DNA from: Peiella sedimenti
GTDB lineage: Bacteria > Pseudomonadota > Alphaproteobacteria > Caulobacterales > Caulobacteraceae
Direction: 5' to 3'
NCBI RefSeq assembly: GCF_030504955.1
Contig: NZ_JAUKTR010000001.1
Coordinates: forward strand, 124,001-188,000
Length of the DNA stretch: 64,000 bases
Below the pieces are notes generated by a model. That model was not told where the DNA came from and ran no database searches. It saw only the letters and a list, made by a program, of their open reading frames with translations. The position numbers were made by a program, and so were the translations under genes. Positions 26,119 to 35,698 of the stretch are shown here, in pieces (within the stretch, counting starts at the first letter, position 1; each line of letters opens with the position of its first letter).

Positions 26119-27375
26119 CTAGCTCAGGGGCTGAGGCCCCGCCGGCGGCGTCTGGGGCGCCGGCGCCTGGCCGGCCCGCTTCAGCGTCGTGGTGAACAGC
26201 GCCATCAAGAGAATGGCCGCCCCCATCAGCGTGTTGGCGATGAAGGGCGCGGGATCCCACGCCTCGTAGAGCGCCACGCCGATCACCGGCGGCGCCAGGA
26301 AGCACAGCCCCGCCAGCGCCGCCATAAGCCCCGCCACCGCGCCCTGCTCATGCGGCCCCACGGCGATGGAGGCGCCGGCCATGAAGCCTGGGCGGGCGAA
26401 GCCGACGCCCAGGCTGACCACCGCATAGCCCACCACCACGCCGTAATAGGTGGGCGACATCAGGGTCAGCACGTTGCCCGCGATGGTCAGCCCCGCTCCC
26501 CAGCGCATCAGCGAGGTGGGCCCCATGTGCAGCAAGGGGATCAGACCCCACTGGGCCATCAGCGTCGCCGCCGCCCCCGCCAGCATGGCCACTGACACAA
26601 AGGTCTGGGCCTCGAGCGGCGGCAGGCCCATCACATCGATCACGTGGAAGCCCAGCACCGAGACGTTCACCGCCTGAATGCTGATGGCCAGGAAGCCGTA
26701 GATTACGAAGGCGCGCATGCGCGGCTGCTTCCACAGGCCCTTGCTGTGCGTCCTGACGCCCGCGGGCTTGCGCCGGACGCCGCCCGACGGCAGGCCGCGC
26801 CAGGTGGCGAACCAGACGATCAGCCCCATGGCCGCGAAGGCGTACATAGGGCCTGCGAGGCCCAGCAGCGGCAGGACGAAGAAGGGCGCGAGCGCCGGGC
26901 CCAGCACCGTGCCCAGCCCCTGGGCCGAGGCCAGCACCGACAGGGCTTTGGTGCGCTGCTTCACCGTCGTGCGGTCGGCCACATAGGCCTGGGACGCCGT
27001 CGGGCTGGCCGAGCCGAGAGCCCCGTGGATAGAGCGGCTGATCACCATCAGGCTGAAGATGAGCGCCACCGGCAGCAGGCCCAGAAGCCCGCCCGTCACC
27101 GTCAGGCCGAACGCCGCCATGGACACGCTGAAGCCCATCAGGCCCAGCAGGATCATGGTCTTGCGGCCCCGCGTGTCCGACAGCCGGGCCCAGTAGGGCG
27201 CGCTGAGCGCCCACAAAAGCGCCGACAGGGAAAAGGCCGCCGAGATCAGGGTGTCCGACAGGCCGAACTCGCGCCCGATGGCCGGCAGGACAGACATAAG
27301 GGCCGTGCTGCCCGCCGCCGCGATGGCGTTGACGGCGAACAGGATGACGAAGGCCCGGCGGCCCGCGCCCTTCAC
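26119..27375 (-). CDS. MFS transporter, TetA/multidrug-type
   Basis: A 418-residue major facilitator with about 12 membrane spans. The loop 2-3 motif ARLSDTRGRKTMILLGL is the MFS signature, and the loop after span 4 carries ISRSIHGALGSASPTASQAY. It probably exports small molecules by proton exchange; the substrate is unknown. The start is GTG, with GGAGGGG just upstream. The C-terminal tail is Pro/Gln-rich. It is convergent with the transglycosylase gene, 9 bases apart, and divergent from the M20 gene. Confidence 0.87.
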   Translation of the reverse strand: MKGAGRRAFVILFAVNAIAAAGSTALMSVLPAIGREFGLSDTLISAAFSLSALLWALSAPYWARLSDTRGRKTMILLGLMGFSVSMAAFGLTVTGGLLGLLPVALIFSLMVISRSIHGALGSASPTASQAYVADRTTVKQRTKALSVLASAQGLGTVLGPALAPFFVLPLLGLAGPMYAFAAMGLIVWFATWRGLPSGGVRRKPAGVRTHSKGLWKQPRMRAFVIYGFLAISIQAVNVSVLGFHVIDVMGLPPLEAQTFVSVAMLAGAAATLMAQWGLIPLLHMGPTSLMRWGAGLTIAGNVLTLMSPTYYGVVVGYAVVSLGVGFARPGFMAGASIAVGPHEQGAVAGLMAALAGLCFLAPPVIGVALYEAWDPAPFIANTLMGAAILLMALFTTTLKRAGQAPAPQTPPAGPQPLS

Positions 27376-27442
27376 CGGCCCCTCCGTTGCCCGTGATCCG
27401 GCCTTGCGCCACAGTGGCGACGGGACGGTTCAGGAGGCTGGG

Positions 27443-28771
27443 ATGAACGGCAAGGCATGGATGTGCGGCGTGGCGCTGGCGGCGGGGCTGGGTGCAGCCG
27501 TCCCGGCATACGCCCAATCGGCGGCCCCGGTCGACCCCGCCCTGGCCGGACGCATCGAGGCGGCCGCCGCCGCCATCCAGCCGCGCGTCGTCGCCTGGCG
27601 GCGCGACATCCACCAGAACCCCGAACTGGGCAACGCCGAGCATCGCACCGCCGCCCTGGTGGCCGAACACCTGCGCGGTCTGGGGCTGGAGGTTCGCACG
27701 GGGGTGGCCCACACGGGCGTGGTCGCCGTGCTGCGCGGCGGCCGGCCCGGCCGCACCGTGGCCCTGCGCGCGGACATGGACGCCCTGCCCGTGCAGGAGG
27801 CCACAGGTCTGCCCTTCGCCTCGACGGCGACGGGGACGTACCAGGGCGCGACCGTGCCGGTGGCTCACGCCTGCGGCCACGACGCCCACGTGGCCATGCT
27901 GATGGGCGCGGCCGAGATCCTCGCGGGCATGCGGGAAGAGCTGTCCGGCACGATCGTCTTCGTCTTCCAGCCCGCCGAGGAGGGCGCCCCTCCGGGCGAG
28001 GAGGGCGGCGCCGACCTGATGGTGGCCGAGGGCGCGCTGAACGATCCCCGGCCCGAGGCCATCTTCGGCCTGCACGTGGTGCCGGGGCGCCCCGGCACGG
28101 CCTTCTGGCGCGGGCGCGGCTTCATGGCCGCCTCGGACCGCGTCGACATCGAGCTGACCGGCCGCCAGACCCACGGCGCCTGGCCCTGGAAGGGCATCGA
28201 CATCGTCGCCGTGGCCGGACAGGTGGTGCAGACCATCAACACCCTGGCCGCCCGCACCGTGGACCCGACCACCACGCCCACGGTCTTCACCATCGCCACG
28301 GTGAACGGCGGCGTGCGCTACAACATCATTCCCGATCGCATGACCCTCAGCGGTACGCTGCGCACCTTCGACACCGAGCAGCACGACGATCTGGTGCGCC
28401 GGGCCGGCGAGGCGGTGAACCACGTGGCCGCCGCCTATGGCGCGAGCGCCGACTTCCGCGTCGTGCAGAACGCGCCGGTGGTCTTCAATGACGAGACGCT
28501 GGCCGCCTGGCTGGGTCCGGTGCTGGGCCAGGCGCTGGGGTCCGAGAACGTCAATCCGGCTGCCCCGCCGACCATGGTGGCTGAGGACTTCAGCTATTAT
28601 CAGCGCGAGATTCCGGGGGTCTTCTATCACCTGGGGGCCAGCGCCGACGGCGTCGATCCCGCGACCTCACCGCCCAACCACTCGCCCCAGTTCGACGTCA
28701 ACGAGCGGGTGCTGGAGACGGGCGTCCGCGCCCATGTGATGACGGCCCTGGCCTTCCTGTCGCGGTCCTGA
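27443..28771 (+). CDS. M20-family amidohydrolase, exported
   Basis: A 442-residue metal-dependent amidohydrolase (M20D; the group includes hippurate hydrolases and N-acyl-amino acid deacylases). The signal peptide ends in AVPAYAQ, so the protein is periplasmic. Metal-binding and catalytic pieces are LRADMDALPVQE, AHACGHDAHVAML and VFQPAEEG, with a dimerisation domain between about 215 and 330. AGGAGG lies six bases before ATG 27443, which decides the start. Confidence 0.9.
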   Translation: MNGKAWMCGVALAAGLGAAVPAYAQSAAPVDPALAGRIEAAAAAIQPRVVAWRRDIHQNPELGNAEHRTAALVAEHLRGLGLEVRTGVAHTGVVAVLRGGRPGRTVALRADMDALPVQEATGLPFASTATGTYQGATVPVAHACGHDAHVAMLMGAAEILAGMREELSGTIVFVFQPAEEGAPPGEEGGADLMVAEGALNDPRPEAIFGLHVVPGRPGTAFWRGRGFMAASDRVDIELTGRQTHGAWPWKGIDIVAVAGQVVQTINTLAARTVDPTTTPTVFTIATVNGGVRYNIIPDRMTLSGTLRTFDTEQHDDLVRRAGEAVNHVAAAYGASADFRVVQNAPVVFNDETLAAWLGPVLGQALGSENVNPAAPPTMVAEDFSYYQREIPGVFYHLGASADGVDPATSPPNHSPQFDVNERVLETGVRAHVMTALAFLSRS

Positions 28772-28784
28772 CGGCAACGCCCCT

Positions 28785-28820
28785 TTAAGCATTAACGGCA
28801 AGGATGCTGGCGCTTTAACC
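28785..28820 (+). promoter_or_regulatory. Cluster of TTAA motifs upstream of motA, possible CtrA half-sites
   Basis: Three TTAA tetramers lie within 36 bases (28785-28788, 28792-28795, and TTAACC at 28815-28820), ending 22 bases before the motA ATG. None has the full TTAA-N7-TTAA spacing of a CtrA box. Control by CtrA is inferred from motif richness and from motA being a motility gene. Confidence 0.25.
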
Positions 28821-28842
28821 TTATCCGGGCCGCGCCAGCTTC

Positions 28843-29712
28843 ATGTTCCAGATCATCGGCATTGTCGTGCTCTTCGGCATGGTCTTCGGCAGCTACATCA
28901 TGGCCGGGGGCAATATGGGCGTGATCACCCACGCCCTGCCGCACGAACTGATGGCCATCGGAGGCGCCGCGGTGGCCGCCTTCATGATCGGCAACGGGAT
29001 GCCGGTCATCAAGAGCTCGCTGGCGGGTTTCGGCAAGGCCTTCGCCGGGCCGAAATGGAAGGCGGCGGACTACCGCGACCTTCTGGCCCTGCTGTTCCAG
29101 CTGACCAAGACCATGAAGTCCAAGGGCGTCATCGCCCTGGAGAGCCACATCGAAAAACCGGGCGAGTCCGCGATCTTCCAGAAGTACCCGAAGATCATGA
29201 AGGACCACTTCGCCATCGATTTCATCTGCGACACCCTGCGCATGATGACGATGAACCTGGAGGATCCTCACCAGATCGAGGACGCCATGGAGAAGCAGCT
29301 GGAGAAGCACCATCACGAGGCGCTGGGCGCCCCGCACGCGCTCCAGACCATGGCTGACGGCCTGCCGGCCCTGGGCATCGTCGCCGCCGTGCTGGGCGTC
29401 ATCAAGACCATGGGCTCGATCACCGAGCCGCCCGAGGTGCTGGGCGGCATGATCGGCGGCGCCCTCGTGGGCACCTTCCTGGGCGTGTTCCTGGCGTACG
29501 GTCTGGTCGGCCCCCTGGCGGCGCGGCTGAAGGCGATCATCGACGAAGAAGCCGCCTTCTATAAGATCATCCAGTCGGTGCTGGTGGCTCACCTGCACGG
29601 CAATGCGGCGCAGATTTCAGTGGAGATCGGGCGCGGCGACATTCCCTCGACCGCCCAACCTTCCTTCGCCGAAATGGAAGAGGCCCTGCAGAACCTGCCC
29701 AACGAGGCCTGA
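28843..29712 (+). CDS. motA: Flagellar motor stator protein MotA
   Basis: MotA forms the proton-driven stator with MotB and pushes the flagellar rotor. The protein has 289 residues and four membrane spans: two near the N-terminus (FQIIGIVVLFGMVFGSYIM and ELMAIGGAAVAAFMIG) and two after about residue 175 (ALGIVAAVLGVIKTMG and GALVGTFLGVFLAYGL). The cytoplasmic loop carries the charged torque-generating region (KYPKIMKDHFAIDFICDTLR). No motB lies next to it, as in Caulobacter, where the two genes are unlinked. It fits functionally with the pse operon 10 kb away. Confidence 0.95.
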   Translation: MFQIIGIVVLFGMVFGSYIMAGGNMGVITHALPHELMAIGGAAVAAFMIGNGMPVIKSSLAGFGKAFAGPKWKAADYRDLLALLFQLTKTMKSKGVIALESHIEKPGESAIFQKYPKIMKDHFAIDFICDTLRMMTMNLEDPHQIEDAMEKQLEKHHHEALGAPHALQTMADGLPALGIVAAVLGVIKTMGSITEPPEVLGGMIGGALVGTFLGVFLAYGLVGPLAARLKAIIDEEAAFYKIIQSVLVAHLHGNAAQISVEIGRGDIPSTAQPSFAEMEEALQNLPNEA

Positions 29713-29825
29713 TCGCGGCGGCCTCACGAACCCGTGATTTCTTTCTTGCCGCCCGGCCGAAATCATCGTTAGCTCCCCTCAGCGGCGAAATCAGCGCCGC
29801 CCAGAAACGATAGGGAGTCGAAACA

Positions 29826-30083
29826 ATGGCTATCCGTAAGCTTCTCGTCGCCGCCATGGGCGTCGCCGCCTTCTCCGTCGCCGCCTGCCAGCCGGCCGCC
29901 GAGGACAACACCGCCGAAGAAGCCGCCGCCACCGCCGACGCTGCGGCTGAAACGGCCACCGACGCCGCCGCCACCTCGGCTGAAGCCGCTGGCGACGCCG
30001 CCGCCGCCGCCGGCGACGCCATGACCACGACCCCCGCCGAAGAAGGCGCGGCCGCCACGACCGAGCCCGCCCCGGCCCACTAA
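29826..30083 (+). CDS. Small alanine-rich lipoprotein
   Basis: An 85-residue protein of unknown function. The signal peptide ends in the lipobox VAAC (about C21). The mature part is almost entirely Ala, Glu, Asp and Thr (AAETATDAAATSAEAAGDAA). It is probably disordered or a weak helix in the periplasm. AGGGAG lies eight bases before the ATG. A strong terminator follows, so it is a single-gene transcript. Confidence 0.72.
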   Translation: MAIRKLLVAAMGVAAFSVAACQPAAEDNTAEEAAATADAAAETATDAAATSAEAAGDAAAAAGDAMTTTPAEEGAAATTEPAPAH

Positions 30084-30109
30084 GCCGCGCGAGCCAGTTT
30101 GAGTTAGAA

Positions 30110-30137
30110 GGGGCCGCCCGCCGGGCGGTCCCTTTTT
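30110..30137 (+). terminator. Rho-independent terminator after the small lipoprotein gene
   Basis: GGGGCCGCCC pairs with GGGCGGTCCC (10 bp with one G-T pair, 3-base loop), followed by TTTTT. It ends 10 bases before the mnmC ATG. Confidence 0.9.
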
Positions 30138-30147
30138 CTTTGCGCCG

Positions 30148-31935
30148 ATGCCTGACACGCACCTCATCCCCGCCCAGCTGGACTGGGCCGAGACCGGACC
30201 GCGCTCGCGGCTGTACGGCGACGTCTATTTCTCAGCCGAGGACGGCCTGGCTGAGACGCGGGCTGTCTTCCTCGCCGGGTGCGGCCTGCCCGAGGCGTGG
30301 CGGGGCCGCGCCCGCTACACAGTGGCCGAGCTGGGGTTCGGCACGGGGCTGAACATCGCGGCCTTGCTGGATCTTTGGCGGCGCGAAGGCCCCTCGGAAG
30401 GCCGCCTTCACATCTTCAGCGTCGAGGCGCACCCCCTGGGCCGCGAGGACGCCGCGCGCGCTCTCTCCGCCTGGCCCGAGCTGGCGCCCGTGACGGACCT
30501 GCTGCTGGCGCGCTGGCCCCGTCAGGCGGCGGGCCTCCAGCGAATCGATCTGCCCGAGTTGCCCGCCACGCTCGACCTGGCGGTCGCGGATGCGGCCGAG
30601 GCTTTGGCGGGCTGGAGCGGCCAGGCGGACGCTTGGTTCCTCGACGGGTTCGCGCCCTCCACCAATCCGGCCATGTGGTCGGACGCGGTGCTGGACGGGA
30701 TCGCAGCCCGCTCGGCGCCCGGCGCGCGCGTGGCCACCTTCACCGTGGCGGGACAGGTGCGCAGGGGCCTGGCGGCGCGGGGTTTCGCCGTCGAGAAGCG
30801 TCCTGGATGGGGCCGCAAACGCGAGCGGCTGGAGGCGCGCCTACCGGGCGCCGCCGCTGATCCACACCGTGGTCCAGTGGCCGTGATCGGGGCCGGGATC
30901 GCCGGCGCCGCCGTGTGCCGCGCGCTGCGGGCCGAAGGCGTCGAGACCGTGCTCATCGACGGCGGAGAGGCCGACATGGCCTCGGCCAATCCGGCGGCCC
31001 TGGTCACGCCGCGTCTGGACGCCGGCGGCGGCGCCGTGGCGGCCCTGCACGCCCAGGCCCTGCTGCGGGCCGCAGATCTCTATGACGCCACGCCCGACGC
31101 CGTGACGGAAAGGGGCGTGCTGCGACTCATCTCATCGCCTGACGAACGGCGCCGCTTCGAAACCGTGGCCGCCCAGCCCCCGTGGCCGGCCGGCGCCCTT
31201 CAACTGCTGTCGCCCTCCGAGGCGTCCGAGCGACTGGGCGCTTCGGCCCCCCATGGCGGCCTCTGGATTGAGACGGCCAGAGTGGTGGATCCCGCCGCCG
31301 TGCGCGCGGCCTGGACGCAAGGCGCTCAGCGCCTGTCCGCCCGTGTCGCCTCCATCGAGGACGGCGAGGGCGTGCGCCTGCTCGACGCCGACGGCGCCCT
31401 GATCGTCGAGGCCGACGCTGCGATCCTGTGCGGCGGCTGGTCCGGCCAGGCTCTGACGGGCCTCGCCATGCGCCCCCTGCGCGGTCAGGTCAGCTGGGCC
31501 GAAGGGGTGGACCCTCCCCCGGTGGCCGCGGCCTGGGGCGGCTACGCTGCGCCGACGCCGGGCGGTTTGCTGTTCGGCGCCACGCACGATCGTGGGGACG
31601 AGGCGCTGGATCTGCGGGAGGGCGACCACGTGCGAAACCTGACCGCTTTGGCACAGGCTCTACCTGACATCGCCGAGGCTTTGACGGTCCCGCATCTGCG
31701 GGGCCGCGCCGGCGTGAGGGCGACGACGGCGGATCACAACCCCGTGTGCGGTCTACTGCCCGGCAGGGGCCGGACCTTCGTGCTCACGGGCCTTGGCGGG
31801 CGTGGCTTCGCCGCCGCGCCCCTTCTGGCTGAGCACCTGGTTGCGAGCCTGACCGGGACGCCGTCGCCGCTGCCCCTGCACCTGATCCGGCTCACCGATG
31901 CGACACGCCGCGCGGTTGCGCATGCTCAAGCTTGA
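30148..31935 (+). CDS. mnmC: Bifunctional tRNA wobble-uridine modification enzyme MnmC
   Basis: MnmC completes mnm5(s2)U34 in tRNA. The FAD domain removes the carboxymethyl group and the methyltransferase domain adds a methyl. The protein has 595 residues. The N-terminal SAM methyltransferase domain (about 1-235) has YTVAELGFGTGLNI and AWFLDGFAPSTNPAMW. The FAD-dependent oxidoreductase domain (about 243-590) starts at VAVIGAGIAGAAV and ends with LTGLGGRGFAAAPLLAEHL. Its ATG is 10 bases past a terminator T-run, so its promoter would have to overlap that region or read-through occurs. Confidence 0.93.
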   Translation: MPDTHLIPAQLDWAETGPRSRLYGDVYFSAEDGLAETRAVFLAGCGLPEAWRGRARYTVAELGFGTGLNIAALLDLWRREGPSEGRLHIFSVEAHPLGREDAARALSAWPELAPVTDLLLARWPRQAAGLQRIDLPELPATLDLAVADAAEALAGWSGQADAWFLDGFAPSTNPAMWSDAVLDGIAARSAPGARVATFTVAGQVRRGLAARGFAVEKRPGWGRKRERLEARLPGAAADPHRGPVAVIGAGIAGAAVCRALRAEGVETVLIDGGEADMASANPAALVTPRLDAGGGAVAALHAQALLRAADLYDATPDAVTERGVLRLISSPDERRRFETVAAQPPWPAGALQLLSPSEASERLGASAPHGGLWIETARVVDPAAVRAAWTQGAQRLSARVASIEDGEGVRLLDADGALIVEADAAILCGGWSGQALTGLAMRPLRGQVSWAEGVDPPPVAAAWGGYAAPTPGGLLFGATHDRGDEALDLREGDHVRNLTALAQALPDIAEALTVPHLRGRAGVRATTADHNPVCGLLPGRGRTFVLTGLGGRGFAAAPLLAEHLVASLTGTPSPLPLHLIRLTDATRRAVAHAQA

Positions 31936-31991
31936 GCGCAACGATTACCCCGTCGCCACCGTTCACCTGTCAAGCTGACCAGGAGAAACCC

Positions 31992-32396
31992 ATGCGAACC
32001 GCCTATCTGACTCTCGCCGCCGCCGCCGCCTTCGCCGTGGCGTCCTGCGCGCCCATGTACGGCCCGGGCTCGGACCCCGGCATGTCGTCGAGCGCGCCGC
32101 GCCAGTGCTTTTTCGTCAATCAGGTGGCCGGCTTCTCCTCGACCGACGACCGCAACGTCTATCTGCGCGTGGGCGTCAACGACATCTATCACGTCCAGAT
32201 CATCGGCCATTGCCCGGACATCGACTGGTCCTCGCGCATCGGCATCCAGCCGCGCGGCGGCGGCTCCAGCGTCTGCACGGGCTTCGACGCCGATCTGATC
32301 GTGCCGCGCCTCGGGGGCGGCGTTGACCGTTGCCTGATCCGCAGCGTGCGCAAGCTCAGCGACGCCGAGGCGGCGGCCCTGCGCAACCGGCCCTGA
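31992..32396 (+). CDS. DUF6491-family lipoprotein
   Basis: A 134-residue lipoprotein. The signal peptide has the lipobox VASC (about C19). The mature domain carries RQCFFVNQVAGFSSTDDRNV, GHCPDIDWSSRIGI and DRCLIRSVRKLSDAEAAAL, which match my memory of DUF6491, a family of unknown function common in Caulobacterales. Four Cys in the mature part may form two disulfides. AGGAGA six bases before ATG 31992 fixes the start. It is convergent with the TonB receptor gene. Confidence 0.78.
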   Translation: MRTAYLTLAAAAAFAVASCAPMYGPGSDPGMSSSAPRQCFFVNQVAGFSSTDDRNVYLRVGVNDIYHVQIIGHCPDIDWSSRIGIQPRGGGSSVCTGFDADLIVPRLGGGVDRCLIRSVRKLSDAEAAALRNRP

Positions 32397-32400
32397 GCCG

Positions 32401-35166
32401 TCAGAAGATCAGCTTGCGGAAGCGGAGGGTCACGGTGCGGCCCTCCGCGTCCAGCAGGTCGGGTTGATAGCTGATGGGCGTCACGCCCGCCGCGTCGGTG
32501 ACGCCCCGGCGCGCGTCGAACAGGTTGCGCACCTCCAGGCTGACCCGGCCCCCGCGCAACCAGGGATGCTGGCGCACCCAGGCCCGGCGCGCCCCGAGAT
32601 CGGCGAACAGCGACAGGTTGGCCGTCGCCAGGTCCGAGAAGTAGAGGTCGCCCGCGCCGCCCGGCGCGCCGCCCGCGACGAAGGTGTCCGAGCGCCAGTC
32701 CGCCGTGAACCGCGCGCCCAAACCGTTCAAATAATAGCCCGACTGCAGCTCGGCCTGATGCTCGGACTGGCCGCCGCCCGCGCCGACCGCGTCCCCGTTC
32801 AGGAGATCGAGGGTCGGCAAGCCGGGCCGCACCACCACCTCATTCTGCAGATTCCAGGTGTGATAGAGGGCGAAGGTCAGACGCCCCTCGCGCGGATTGC
32901 CGCCGAAGCGACCAAACCCGCCGCGTCCGCCGCCGCCCCTGAAGCGGCCGCCTTCGCCGCCGCCGCGCCACTCGGGGCGGGGGCCGTCGCCGCCTTCGGG
33001 GCCCTGATGCGCGCCGGGACCCTGGGGGCCGCCTTCGCCGCGGCGCCGCGGCCCGCCCTCGCCGGTGGGGCGCTCTCGGCGGATCGGCCGCGAATAGTTG
33101 ATCCCCCAGCGCAGCTGCTGGGTCTGGCTGCGGTCGTAGTTCACGGGCCGCGTGTCGATAGAGATCAGCCGCCCGCCCGAGTCGCGAATGAAACGCTCAG
33201 GGAAGGCCGCCTCCAGCGCCGGGGTGATGGTCGGGAAACTGGAGATCGGATTGTCGACTGTGGTTCGCACATAGTTGGCCGACAGGGTCACGTCCGCCTC
33301 GCCCAGCGGCCGCCAGGTGACGCCCAGCCGCTGCACCCGGCGATTGTCGGCGGTCAGGCCGGGGTTGCCGCCCTCGATGCGCGTCACCTCCACGGTCTGG
33401 CCTGTGGCGAAGTCGAACACCTGAACGTTGGGCGTGGAGATCACCGGATCGTTCAACTGCTGGATCGACGGCGCGCCCTCTTCGTCGGTGACGCTGGCGA
33501 TCACCGACCACTGCCGGTTGGGACGCCAGTTCAGGCCATAGCCATAGGTGACCAGCCCGCCGAAATCCGACAGCTCGTCATAGGCGGCGTTCAGGTTCAG
33601 GGTCAGATTGCCCAGGCCCGCCAGCACCTCGTTGCGCGTGCTGGCGATAGGGATGTTCAGATTGCCCTGAACCCCGCCCTGGGTGCGCGACAGCTCGCGT
33701 TCGGTCAGGAGGCCGGACCGCACGCTTTCGGAGTCCAGAGAGACCGCGTTGAACCCGGCCCGGAAGGAGGCCGAGACGTCGCCGGCCGGCACGCTGAACA
33801 GGTCGCCGTTGGCCACGAAGTCCAGCTCGCCCGACTGGGTCAGGGACTGGGCCGTATCGCGCGGTCCCGGCCCCAGCAAGGCCGCGGCGCCCGGGCCGAA
33901 GGGATCCACCGACGGATCCCCCGCCGTGAGCGCCGCCTGAAGCGCGTTGGCATCGACGCCCCGGCCGGTCTCGGTATCGCTCCTTGTCACGTCGTAGCCG
34001 CCGGTCAGCGACCAGCGCCAATCGTCCCAGTCGCCAGTAAAGGCTGCGCCCAGACGCCCGCTCACCGTATCGGCGTTTCGGCGCATGGCGTCCGGCCGGT
34101 CGAAATAGCGCCAGACCAGCACGTCCCGGGTGAAGGGGGAGTTCGGGTTGGTGGAAGGGAGCGTGAGACTGGCGCCCGGCAGGCCGAGGAAACTCTCGGA
34201 CCGCGACCCCTCCAGCCGCGCATTGAGCGTGGCCACCACATAATCGTTCAGCGGCCGGGTATAGGTTCCGCCCACCTCGACACTCTCGGTCTCGGGAAGC
34301 AGGCTGCGCCAGGCGCCCAGGTCGCCGGTGCGCGTATAGCCCGCCGTCTCGACGAAGTCCGCCAGGGTGAAGGGTCCTCCTGCGCCGAACCCCGGCACGG
34401 CCGCTACGGTGACGGGGCCGCCCGCCAGCAGGCTCAGGGCCGGATCGATCTCGCCGCCGTAGGGCAGGCCGGTGACGTTGCCGATCAGGTCATAGGGCGT
34501 CTGCCCTGGCTCACGACGGATGTTGCGCTCGTCCTCGAACAGGGGCGTGGCGCGCTCGACCTCCGCCTCCAGGATCAGGCGCTCGTCGCCGCGCAGGCGC
34601 AGGAAGTTGCCGTCCAGCTCGCCGCTATAGCGCCCGCCCGCCGTGGACGCGCCCGCGCGCGCCTGCACGGTCGTGGCGCGGAAACGCTCTCGCAAGATGA
34701 AGTTGATGACGCGCTGGTCGGCCCGGTAGCCCAGCTCCAGCGCCACCTCTTCGGGCAGGATTTCGACCCGCTCGATGGCCTCTGAAGGCACGCTGTGCAC
34801 CTCGCGCGGGCCCGAAACGCGCCGACCGTTGACCAGCAGCACGGGACGTCCCTCGCCGCGCCCCCGGCCGCTGCGGGTCTGGGGCTCCAGCGCCTCGAGC
34901 AACTCGGCGATGGTGGTGGCGCCGGTGGCGCGGATATCAGCGGGGTCCAGGGTGATCTCGGGCGGGATGTCGCTCTCGACCGAGCCGCGCAGGCGCGCGC
35001 CCGTGACCACCACCTCCTCGACGGTGGTGACGTCCTCGTCCTCGGCATCGGTCTCGGCCTGACCAGCGGGCTGCGCGGCGGCCGCCGCTTCAGGCGGCGG
35101 GGCCTCCTGCGCCACTGATGCGGACAGGGCGGCGCCGGTGATCAGGGCGAGGTAGGACAGACTCAT
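32401..35166 (-). CDS. TonB-dependent outer-membrane receptor with Arg/Gly-rich insertion
   Basis: A 921-residue TonB-dependent receptor. It has a signal peptide (to about ASVAQ at 20), an acidic linker, a TonB box-like EEVVVTGAR (about 51-59) and a plug domain (about 60-160, with RPVLLVNGRRVSGPREV and EAIERVEILPEEVALELGYR). A 22-stranded barrel follows, ending in the usual terminal aromatic (RKLIF). The ligand is unknown. About 65 residues near 694-758 (bases 32890-33085) are Arg/Gly-rich (RRRGEGGPQGPGAHQGPEGG and RFRGGGGRGGFGRFGG) and probably form an extracellular loop. No neighbouring uptake genes identify the substrate. Confidence 0.92.
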   Translation of the reverse strand: MSLSYLALITGAALSASVAQEAPPPEAAAAAQPAGQAETDAEDEDVTTVEEVVVTGARLRGSVESDIPPEITLDPADIRATGATTIAELLEALEPQTRSGRGRGEGRPVLLVNGRRVSGPREVHSVPSEAIERVEILPEEVALELGYRADQRVINFILRERFRATTVQARAGASTAGGRYSGELDGNFLRLRGDERLILEAEVERATPLFEDERNIRREPGQTPYDLIGNVTGLPYGGEIDPALSLLAGGPVTVAAVPGFGAGGPFTLADFVETAGYTRTGDLGAWRSLLPETESVEVGGTYTRPLNDYVVATLNARLEGSRSESFLGLPGASLTLPSTNPNSPFTRDVLVWRYFDRPDAMRRNADTVSGRLGAAFTGDWDDWRWSLTGGYDVTRSDTETGRGVDANALQAALTAGDPSVDPFGPGAAALLGPGPRDTAQSLTQSGELDFVANGDLFSVPAGDVSASFRAGFNAVSLDSESVRSGLLTERELSRTQGGVQGNLNIPIASTRNEVLAGLGNLTLNLNAAYDELSDFGGLVTYGYGLNWRPNRQWSVIASVTDEEGAPSIQQLNDPVISTPNVQVFDFATGQTVEVTRIEGGNPGLTADNRRVQRLGVTWRPLGEADVTLSANYVRTTVDNPISSFPTITPALEAAFPERFIRDSGGRLISIDTRPVNYDRSQTQQLRWGINYSRPIRRERPTGEGGPRRRGEGGPQGPGAHQGPEGGDGPRPEWRGGGEGGRFRGGGGRGGFGRFGGNPREGRLTFALYHTWNLQNEVVVRPGLPTLDLLNGDAVGAGGGQSEHQAELQSGYYLNGLGARFTADWRSDTFVAGGAPGGAGDLYFSDLATANLSLFADLGARRAWVRQHPWLRGGRVSLEVRNLFDARRGVTDAAGVTPISYQPDLLDAEGRTVTLRFRKLIF

Positions 35167-35317
35167 GCGGGCACATTTCGGCTTGGGTACGGCGGTTTAG
35201 AGGCTTCAACGCCCGAACCCCCGGCTTCCGTCGCGGCTCGGCCGAGAAAATTCCTTCGCCCCCCGGTTCGCACGGGGCGTATGAACCGGGTCTGACCCGC
35301 ACGTGCAGGGAACGCCC

Positions 35318-35686
<369 letters not shown>

Positions 35687-35698
35687 GCCGCGCGGCGC

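Noticed and set aside
26101-26126. Duplicated CTCTAGCT around the convergent stops of the transglycosylase and MFS genes
   Set aside because: Two 8-base copies 13 bases apart are short enough to be chance or a small local duplication. There is no sign of an insertion element.
26348-28630. Open frame of 760 codons running against the M20 gene and through part of the MFS gene
   Set aside because: It covers two clearly real genes in the wrong frame. The translation shows no motifs.
29900-30020. GCC/GAC-rich stretch in the small lipoprotein gene as a DNA repeat
   Set aside because: The repetition follows from Ala/Asp/Glu codons in an alanine-rich protein; no regular repeat unit is present.
32464-34785. 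Open frame of 773 codons opposite the TonB receptor gene
   Set aside because: Same cause: there is no recognisable domain, and the composition (Arg, Gln, Gly, Ala) is typical of antisense of GC-rich coding DNA.
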